Assembly: GCA_963840565.1 (NCBI GenBank)
Contig: CAWIZH010000002.1
Location: 496,001 to 560,000 of the forward strand
DNA length: 64,000 bases
Reading direction: 5' to 3'
Source: VRUE01 sp963840565
GTDB taxonomy: Bacteria > Actinomycetota > Thermoleophilia > Solirubrobacterales > 70-9
Shown here: positions 55,957 to 64,000 of the stretch, in pieces
How positions within the stretch are numbered: the stretch's first letter is position 1
Layout: every line of letters starts with the position of its first letter
Program-made: the position numbers and the translations under genes
Notes under the pieces: model-generated
Databases searched by the model: none
The model's input: only the letters and a program-made list of their open reading frames with translations
What the model was told of the DNA's origin: nothing

Positions 55957-56036
55957 AGGCAAGGAATAAACGAGTCGCCGGGGAGGTGACTTGCGATGCG
56001 CAAAAGCGGGGAGCGGCGTGCCACGTTGGTTTTGCG

Positions 56037-57266
56037 ATGGCCACCTCCACGGCAAGCCTCCCCGCGCGCCCTGTCGCGCCCACCGAGCGCGGTCGCGACG
56101 TGCTGCTGCTGCTTGGCTACACCTCCTGGGCCGGCGCCATCGGCCGCCGCCAGATTCACCCCGAAGACCAGCTCGCGGTCAAGCTGATCGAGTCGCCGCG
56201 GGTCTCGCGCCTGCTGGTCTGCAACCCCTTCCGCTCGCGGCTGGCAAAGCTGCGGCCCTCGCCCGAGTCCGCAGAAGGCTCGTTCCCGGAATCCGAGAGC
56301 CGCCGTCTTTACGAGCCGCTGCGACTGCGGCGCACCGACTCGACCCGGATCGCGACGATCGAGCGCGGCTGCGCAAGATACGAGCGCAGCGTCCGTGCCG
56401 CCGCCGAGGAGTTTGGCCTGCGGCGGCCGGCGGTCATCGTTGCCCACCCGCTGATCGCCGGCTTCGGCCGCTTCGAGTGGGCGGGCCCGGTCACTTACTA
56501 CGCCAATGACGACCTCACCGCCCACCCGCCGCTCAGCCCTTGGTGGCCGGCCTATGAGGCCTCCTTCGCCCGCATGCGGGCGGCCGGCCGCAGGGCCGTC
56601 GGCCTCACCCCCAAGTCCTTGCAGAGCGTCGACCCCTCCGGGCCCGGCGCGGTCATTCCCACCGGGCTGATCCCGGCCGAGTGGGACGACCCGGCGGCGG
56701 CGCCAAGCTGGTTCCTCGGCCTCCCCGGACCGCGCATGGTCTACGTCGGCACCCTCGACGAGCGGATCGACCCGGCGGCCGTGCAAGCCCTCGCTGCGGC
56801 GCATCCGCAGGGATCCGTGGTCCTGATCGGCCGTGGCGGCGATCGCGGCCCGGTGGCAAGGCTCGGCGAGCTGGCCAACGTCCACGTGCGGCCGCCGATC
56901 CCGCGGGAGGAGCTGATCGCCGTCGTCGCCGCGGCCGACCTGGGGTTGGTTCCGCACGTGCGCAGCGAGCAGACCGAAGCGATGAGCCCGCTGAAGCTCT
57001 TCGAGTACCTCGGCGCCGGGATCCCGGTTGCCGCGACCGATCTTCCCGGCACCGCCCCCGTCTGCCCCGAGCGGGTGATGCTGGCCCGCGGTGGCGAGGA
57101 CTTCGGCGCCGCGGCGAGCGCCGCCCTCGAGCTCGGTCGCTGGGACGACGATTCTCGCCACCGGTTCATCGACGAGAACTCCTGGAGCAGCCGCTTCGAC
57201 TCGCTGCTCGATCTTGCCCTCGCGGAACCCTCAAACCCTCAACACTCAACCTCAACTGGAGAGTGA
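56037..57266 (+). CDS. Glycosyltransferase, GT4/GT1-like
   Basis: About 409 residues from ATG 56037 (MATSTASLPARPVAPTERGR). Donor-domain features are MVYVGTLDERIDPAAVQALA, VVLIGRGGDRGPVARLGEL, ANVHVRPPIPREELIAVVAA, ADLGLVPHVRSEQTEAMSPL and KLFEYLGAGIPVAATDLPG. The N-terminal half includes VTYYANDDLTAHPPLSPWW, like glycosyltransferases that carry a YxxxDD motif. An upstream in-frame start at 55986 would overlap the flippase leader. It ends 74 bases before the giant surface-protein gene. Confidence 0.85.
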   Translation: MATSTASLPARPVAPTERGRDVLLLLGYTSWAGAIGRRQIHPEDQLAVKLIESPRVSRLLVCNPFRSRLAKLRPSPESAEGSFPESESRRLYEPLRLRRTDSTRIATIERGCARYERSVRAAAEEFGLRRPAVIVAHPLIAGFGRFEWAGPVTYYANDDLTAHPPLSPWWPAYEASFARMRAAGRRAVGLTPKSLQSVDPSGPGAVIPTGLIPAEWDDPAAAPSWFLGLPGPRMVYVGTLDERIDPAAVQALAAAHPQGSVVLIGRGGDRGPVARLGELANVHVRPPIPREELIAVVAAADLGLVPHVRSEQTEAMSPLKLFEYLGAGIPVAATDLPGTAPVCPERVMLARGGEDFGAAASAALELGRWDDDSRHRFIDENSWSSRFDSLLDLALAEPSNPQHSTSTGE

Positions 57267-57340
57267 CTGTCTTGCCCCGAACAGGCGATTTGACCATTTT
57301 TCACCCGGCGAACTCCCGTTCTGACTGGGAGACTCAGAGC

Positions 57341-60300
57341 ATGCGCGGTCTACGCCCAGAGGGGATCCGCGCCAGCCTGATTGAACCTCGCAGCGTTATC
57401 GCGATGGCGTTTGGGCTCGGCCTGCTTCTCCTCTTCGCCTGGTTTGTGCCTGCCCAAGCGCAGGCCGAAGTCGCCTGCCCCAACTCGAACCCGGTCGTCA
57501 ACGAGAACCAGTGCAAGACCGGCACCAACGCCTGGCGGGGCAGTGAAGGAGATAGCCCCGACCTCGGTGGCTTCACGACGCAGACCAGCGTCAACCTCGG
57601 TGAATCGGTGACGCTGAAGATCGGCCGCAACGGCCCGGTCTCCCCGACCAAGACGGCCACCATCGAAACCTTCCGGATGGGCTACTACGAAGGGCTCGGC
57701 GGCCGGCTCGTCAACAGCGCCACCAAAGTCGCGATCAACAACGACTTCACCTGCGAAAAAATGGATGAAGTCACTGGCAAAGTCAGCTGCGCCAACTGGG
57801 CGCCGACCTACACGATCCCCGGCAGTGCCTTCCCCGCCTCCGGGGTCTACCTCGCCTTGGTCAGTGCCTCGACCGGCGAACAGACGCAGATCGTCTTCAC
57901 CGTGCGCGACGACAAACGCGCGACCAAAGCGAAGATCCTCTACGTCCTGCCGATCGCCACCTACGAGGCCTACAACACCTTCGGCGGCAAGTCGCTCTAC
58001 TTCGGCGAAGAAGGAGGAAACACGGTCTCCGGCACCGGCCGCGCGGTCAAGGCCTCCTTCGACCGGCCCTTCAACCGCGCCGGCGGCTACCACGACTGGT
58101 TCTTCGGCCCCGACTTCGACCTGCTCTCCTGGATGGAGCGACAGGGATACGACGTCTCCTACACCGACGACGTTCACCTGCAGGAAAACCCGGCCGAACT
58201 GAAAGAACACGGCACGATCGTGGTCTCGGGTCACTCAGAGTACTGGTCGTTGGCGCAGTTCAACGGCTTCCTGGCGGCGCGCAACGCCGGCATCAACATC
58301 GCGTCCTTCAGCGCCAACACCGCCTACTGGAAGGTGCGCTACGAGGACAAAAACCGGACCCTTGTCTGTTACAAGACGGTCGAGGGCAGCGGCTCCGAAG
58401 GCACCGGCACGGTCAGCGCCAACGACTGGGGCCCGGACGGGATCAAAGGCACGGCCGACGATGCGCTCGGTCTCGACGGCATCGCCGGGACAGCTGACGA
58501 CAACCCGCAGAACTCGACCACGACCTTCCGCGACAACGGCGCCCCCCCGGGCGATCCCAACGCACCGCCCGGCGGCCGGGTCGGGCCCGACATGCCCGAG
58601 AACCAGCTGTTCGGGATCATGTACGTCGGCGACAACAGTGCGCGCAGCTTCCCGGTCACGGTGCCTCCCGGCAACAGCAGCGAAGAATTCGCCGCCAACC
58701 GACTCTGGCGCAATACCGGGATCTCCGAGAACTCGACGACCAACATCGGCTCGGACGAGGTCAACTGGGAGTGGGACACGATCCCGACCCAGGCGCAGTA
58801 CCTCTCGCACGAGCCGAGCGGGGTCAAGCGACTTTCCGCGACCAACGTGCAGGTCGCCAACGACAACTCATGGATCCAGGACGAGGGCCGGCTGCGCAAC
58901 ACCCAGCCGCCGCCGGGACAACCGGGGACGGTCGGCGCGGTCACCTATACCGCGCCGAGCGGCGCCATGGTCTTCGCCAGCGGCACGATGGAGTGGTCCT
59001 ACGGCCTCTCCAGCGAAGTCGATGAACGGATCGAGCAGATCACCTACAACGTCTTCTCCGACATGGGGGTCCAGCCGCTGACGCCGGAAGAAGTGACCCT
59101 CGACCCGGGCGGCTCGAACCGGCCGCCTAACGGTGGCTTCACGATCTCGGCCAACCCGACGAAAACCACCAAAGCGATCACTTTCGACGCCTCCTCCTCG
59201 AGCGATCCCGACGGCACGATCGCCAAATACGAATGGGACCTCGACGGCAACGGCAGCTTCGAGACCAACTCGGGCACGAACCCGAAAGTCACCCACACCT
59301 ACTCGGCGGAGGGCGAATTCGACGTCCGCCTGCGGGTCACTGACAACAAAGGCGCCACCGACCTCGCGGTGCAGACGATCGAGGTCATCGACAACCAGCC
59401 GCCGGCGGCGAGCTTCAAAATCACCCCGGACGTGAGCGTGATCGGCGAAGCGGTGGGCTTCAACGCCTCCGCCTCCAGCGATCCTGACGGCACGATCGCC
59501 AAATACGAATGGGACCTCGACGGCAACGGGACATATGAGACCAACGGCGGCTCCAGCCCAACGCTCAGTCACACCTACGAAGCCAAAGGCACCTTCAACG
59601 TCGGCCTCAAGGTGACCGACAACGGCGGCAAGACCGCCACTACGACGATGCCGTTGACCGTGAACAAAGGCGGGGTCAGCAACTACAGCACCACCGTGCT
59701 GGGAACGCCGGGGCTCGTCCATTACTGGCGCCTGGGCGAGACATCGGGCACGAGCTTTGCCGACAGCGTCGGCACCAGCACCGCCACCGCCGAAGGCGGC
59801 GTAACCATGGGGGTTCCCGGCGGCGTGCCGGAAGACCCCGATCGGGCGGCTCACTTCGACGGCATCAACGACTCTGCCACCGCCGCGGTTGACCTCTCCG
59901 GCACGCACGCGGTCACGGTCGAGTTCTGGATGAAGCGCAACTTCGCCAATGACGACCACATCGCGATGGAGCTGACCGGCAGCTACCACGACAATCCGGG
60001 TGGCTTCCTAATCGACCCCAACGCACCCCAGTTCGGCGGCAAATTCGCCGTCGGCATCGGTCGCGGCGAATCGCGCAACACGGCCTACTTCGAACGGCCG
60101 AGCTCTGGCGTCTGGCACCACTACGCCTTCGTGCTCGACACCTCGGCCCCGGCCGAACAAGAGATCCTCCCGTACATCGACGGCGAACCGATTCCCTTCA
60201 CCAAGCCCGAGAACGGCACCGGGGGTGGCAACTTCGCCAACTCGATTCTCTACTTCATGTCGCGCGGGGCCGGCTCGCTGTTCGGTGAAGGTGACCTCGA

Positions 60301-63300
60301 CGAGGTGGCGATCTACAACCGCGCGCTCAGCGCCGCGACGATCTCCGAACAGTTCAACAGCGACAGCACCAACGGACGGCCGCTTGCCTCCTTCACGGCA
60401 CCCGCCTCGGCAAAACCGGGCCAACAGGTGACCTTCGACGCCTCGGCATCGAAAGACCCCGACGGCACGATCGCCAAATACGAATGGGATCTCGACGGCA
60501 ACGGTAGCTATGAGACCAGCACCGGCACCACGCCGACGGTGAATCAGACCTACGCCAGCGAAGGCAAAGTCACGGTCGGGCTGAGGGTCACCGACAACGA
60601 AGGCGCCACGGGGTCAACCACCCGGACGATCTCGATCGGTCAGAACCAATCTCCGACGGCCGGCTTTGCCGCCTCCCCCAACCCGGCCGCGGTCGGCGAG
60701 CAGGTGACCTTCGACGCCTCGGCATCGAAAGACCCCGACGGCACGATCGCCAAATACGAATGGGACCTCGACGGCAACGGTAGCTATGAGACCGATACGG
60801 GCGCAACGGCGAGCGCCAGCCGCGCTTACTCGTCGCAGGGCGAAATCCAAGTTGGCCTGCGTGTCACCGACAACCTCGGCGGGACCGCGACCACGACCCA
60901 CACGCTGAACATCAGCTCGGGCGGCCAGCTCAGCTACTCCGACGCAGTCAGTGAAACGCCGGGCCTGCTCGACTACTGGCGGCTGGGTGACGCCGCCGGT
61001 CCGACCATTGCCGATGGCGTCGGCAACCACCCCGCCACCGCGGTTGGCGGCCCGACCTTCGCCGTGCCCGGTGGCGTGCGCAACGACTCCGACACCGCCG
61101 TGCGCTTCGACGGCAACGACGACGCGGCGAGCGCCGCCGTCGACCTCTCCTCCAAGAGCGCGATCACGCTCGAATTCTGGATGAAGTGGAACAGCTGGGC
61201 CAACGATGACCGGCTGGCCTTCGAGTACACGCCGAACTTCAACGACGGGCCCGGCGGCTTCCTGGTCGACCCCAACAGCAGCTATGGCAGCTTTGCCGTC
61301 GCGATCGGCAACAACTCTTCACGCAACGTCGCCCTCTTTGCCCGTCCCAGCGCCGGCGTCTGGCACCACTACGCCTTCGTGCTCGACACCACCGCCCCCG
61401 CCGGCCAGCAGATCGTTCCCTACGTGGACGGCCAGGCGGCCGCCTTCACCAAGGCGGCGAACGGGACCGAAGCAGGCAACTTCGCCAACTCCTCGCTCTA
61501 CTTCATGTCGCGCAACAACTCGGCCCTCTTCGGCGCCGGCGACCTCGACGAGGTGGCCCTCTACGGCCGCGCCCTCGATGCCGGCACGATCGCCCAGCAC
61601 TTCCAGAGCTTCGGCGCCAACAAGCGCCCCACGGCGGCCTTCCAGGCCCCCGGCTTCGCACAGCCCGGCCAGCAGGTGTCATTCGACGCCTCCGCCTCCA
61701 GCGACCCCGACGGCACGATCGCCAAATACGAATGGGACCTCGACGGCAACGGCAGCTACGAGACCAGCACCGGCACTACGCCGACGGTGAATCAGACCTA
61801 TGCGAGCGAAGGCAAAGTCACGGTCGGGCTGCGGGTCACCGACAACCTCGGCGACACGGCGACGACGACTCGCACCCTCACGGTCTCCCAAAATCAACCC
61901 CCCCAGGCAATTCTCGCGGTCGCCCCGAACCCCGCGGCGGTCGGCCAGCAGGTCAGCTTCGACGCCTCTGCCTCGAGCGATTCGGAGGGGCCGATCTCGA
62001 CCTACGAATGGGACCTCGACGGCAACGGCAGCTATGAGACGAACACCGGGGCAACGCCAACCGTGAGCCACGCCTACGCCACCCCCGGGGATGTCACGGT
62101 CGGGCTGCGGGTTACCGACAACGTCGGCGACACGGCAACCACCGCTCAGACACTCACGGTCGACAGCAGCGAACAGGTCAGCTATTCCAGCGCAGTCAGC
62201 GGCACCCCGGGCCTGCTCGACTACTGGCGGATGGGTGAGATCGCCGGGTCTAACTTCGCCGACAGCGCCGGCCTCAGCCCGGCAACGGCAACCGGAGGCC
62301 CAACCATGGGCGTCGCCGGAGCAATCCCCAGTGAACTGGACCGGGCCGCGAGCTTCGATGGCAACGACGATGCCGCGAATGCCACCGTCGACCTCTCCTC
62401 CAGGAGCGCGGTGACGCTCGAATTCTGGATGAAGTGGAACAGCTGGGCCAACGATGACCGGCTGGCCTTCGAGTACACGCCGAACTTCAACGACGGGCCC
62501 GGCGGCTTCCTGGTCGACCCCAACAGCAGCTACGGCAACTTCGGTGTCGGCCTGGGCAACGGCGCTTCGCGCAACGTCGCCCTCTTCGCCCGTCCCAGTG
62601 CCGGCGCCTGGCACCACTACGCCTTCGTCCTCGACACCACGGCTCCGGCCGAGCAGGAGATCATTCCCTACGTCGACGGTCAGCCGGTTGCCTTCACAAA
62701 GGCGGCGAACGGAGCTGAAGCCGGCAACTTCGCCAACTCGTCGCTCTACTTCATGTCGCGCAACAGCTCGGCCCTCTTCGGCGCCGGCGACCTCGACGAG
62801 GTGGCGCTCTACGGCCAGGCCCTGGACGCCGGCACGATCGCCCAGCACTACTTCCTGACCGTTCCGGACAAAGCCCCGGCGGCGTCCTTCGCGGCCACTC
62901 CCAACTCGGTTCTGACGCACAACACCGTCAGCTTCAACGCCTCCGCCTCGAAAGATCCCGACGGCACGATCGCCAAATATGAATGGGACCTCGACGGCAA
63001 CGGGACCTATGAGACGAATACGGGCACGACCCCAACCGCAAGCCAGAGCTACGCGACCAAGGGAAGCGTCAGCGTCGGCCTGCGGGTGACCGACGACCGC
63101 GGGACCTCAGCGACCACGGCCCGCACCGTGACCGTGCAGAACACTCCGCCGAGCGCATCCTTCACGGCGCCCGCTGGCCCGACGCAGAGCGGCGAAGCGG
63201 TCAGCTTCGACGCCTCCGCCTCCAGCGACCCCGACGGTCCGATCGCCAAATACGAATGGGACCTCGACGGCAACGGCAGCTATGAGACCGATACAGGCGC

Positions 63301-64000
63301 GACTCCGACCGCCAGTCAGAGCTACGCAACTCCGGGCAATCGCACGATCGGCCTCCGCGTCACCGACGGTGACGGAGCAACCGCGACGGCGACGCAGGCG
63401 ATCGCGATCCAGAACCGTCCTCCTACGGCCTCCTTCACGGCAGCCCCCGGCTCGGTCGCGACCGGCGAAGCAGTCGCCTTCGATGCCTCTACCTCCAGCG
63501 ATCCTGACGGCACGATCGCCAAATACGAATGGGACCTCGACGGCAACGGCAGCTATGAGACGAATACGGGCACGACCCCAACCGCAAGCCAGAGCTACGC
63601 GACAAAAGGAAGCGTCAATGTTGGTCTGCGGGTGACCGACGACAACGGCGCCACCGCGACGACGACGCAGGCAGTGACGATCCAAAACCACCCACCGGCG
63701 GCGTCCTTCACCGCTACCCCCAACCCGGCCGTCGACCGGGGCAACGGTCAGCTTCAACGCCTCCGCCTCGAAAGATCCGGATGGCACTGTCGCCAAATAC
63801 GAATGGGATTTGGACGGCAACGGGACCTATGAGACCAGCACCGGGGCCACGGCGACGACGACGCGGTCTTACTCAGTCGCGGGGACCCCGACGGTTGGCC
63901 TCCGCATCACGGACAACGAAGGCGCCACGGCGACGACGACGCGAGTGGTGACGATCCAAAACCGGGCGCCCGCGGCCTCCTTCACGGCAACGCCAAGCAC
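57341..64000 (+). CDS. Giant secreted multi-domain protein: DUF6605-like head, PKD and LamG modules (continues past window; frame disrupted near 63738)
   Basis: ATG 57341 starts MRGLRPEGIRASLIEPRSVI and a long signal segment (AMAFGLGLLLLFAWFVPAQA). Residues about 45-585 resemble the C-terminal domain of N,N-dimethylformamidase large subunits and secreted relatives (KILYVLPIATYEAYNTFGG, SWMERQGYDVSYTDDVHL, VVSGHSEYWSLAQFNGFLAA, SFSANTAYWKVRYEDK). From 59119 the order is PKD-PKD-LamG-PKD-PKD-LamG-PKD-PKD-LamG-PKD-PKD-PKD-PKD. PKD units carry DPDGTIAKYEWDLDGNG; LamG units carry LLDYWRLG and WHHYAFVLDTTAPA. An extra G near 63738 causes a false stop at 63832; the next frame continues with SASKDPDGTVAKYEWDLDGN to the window end. 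Confidence 0.88.
61166..61284 (+). repeat. 119-bp exact duplicate, first copy (LamG2)
   Basis: By eye this stretch is identical, base for base, to 62414-62532 in LamG3. It begins ACGCTCGAATTCTGGATG and ends CCCAACAGCAGCTA. LamG1 is clearly different here, so the second and third LamG modules were duplicated or homogenized recently. Confidence 0.85.
62414..62532 (+). repeat. 119-bp exact duplicate, second copy (LamG3)
   Basis: Counterpart of 61166-61284. The flanks on both sides show scattered differences, so the identity block is sharper than the module as a whole. Confidence 0.85.

Larger units (their letters stand above)
59119..63960 (+). repeat. Tandem PKD and LamG coding modules
   Basis: Ten PKD units of about 260-275 bases (starts near 59119, 59395, 60379, 60641, 61624, 61890, 62870, 63139, 63412 and 63697) and three LamG units of about 680 bases (59680-60360, 60925-61605, 62170-62850). 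An eleventh PKD begins near 63961. Nine of the ten PKD units share a nearly identical DNA core (CGGCACGATCGCCAAATACG and GAATGGGACCTCGACGGCAA); the unit at 61890 has diverged to DSEGPISTYEWDL. Confidence 0.85.

Noticed and set aside
56681..57340. 220 codons of open frame upstream of and continuous with the giant surface-protein gene
   Set aside because: It overlaps the glycosyltransferase in another frame and is Arg/Pro-rich. The signal segment after ATG 57341 marks the true start.

Overview
This is high-GC bacterial DNA with dense, mostly overlapping gene starts. It is most likely an actinobacterium, and my best guess is the class Thermoleophilia. The evidence is the actinobacterial integration host factor (mihF) next to gmk, rpoZ and coaBC, the ribonuclease J-dapA-dapB-pnp-rpsO-ribF-truB-rbfA-infB-nusA order, many GTG and TTG starts, and a probable leaderless promoter. 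The class assignment is inference from gene order and protein style only.

Positions 1-4,984 hold a RodZ-like gene cut by the window edge, ftsK, and a divergent response regulator/sensor kinase pair that ends in a strong terminator. Positions 4,985-20,052 are one minus-strand housekeeping run for RNA and translation: rimP, nusA, infB, rbfA, nrnA, truB, ribF, rpsO, an AhpE-like peroxiredoxin, a DsbA-like protein, pnp, an M16 protease, dapB, dapA and ribonuclease J. Positions 20,266-32,744 are a minus-strand pyrimidine/nucleotide run (rnz, pyrR, pyrB, pyrC, carA, carB, pyrK, pyrD, mihF, gmk, rpoZ, coaBC). It carries a plausible PyrR-binding site in the pyrR leader. A tRNA-Arg(CCG) follows.

Positions 32,896-36,134 hold an alpha/beta hydrolase, a membrane-anchored unknown, an SRAP protein and a VapBC-type pair. 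Positions 36,134-39,640 are a minus-strand unit that starts with a SAM-I riboswitch and terminator, followed by a threonine-synthase-like gene, a MoaD/ThiS-like sulfur carrier and two CDP-glucose-type sugar genes. Positions 39,718-43,652 carry corA, a HIT protein, a phosphomannomutase and a metallo-beta-lactamase protein. A DUF4258/DUF2283 pair, a lipid kinase and an FMN-dependent hydroxy-acid dehydrogenase come next. Positions 46,512-57,266 form a surface-glycan locus: acyltransferase, LuxR-type regulator, DegT aminotransferase, three glycosyltransferases, Wzz-like, Wzy-like, methyltransferase and Wzx-like flippase. It runs up to a giant secreted protein with PKD and LamG modules that leaves the window.

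About thirty single-base frame disruptions interrupt otherwise well-conserved genes, mainly at 20-43 kb, and most look like one extra base. I treat them as probable sequence or assembly errors and annotate each gene across them. The most interesting observations are a 47-bp palindromic intergenic repeat in three copies, the SAM riboswitch-thrC-moaD unit, a one-domain RimP beside a NusA with an added cysteine motif, the mihF operator/leaderless promoter, and the modular surface protein.
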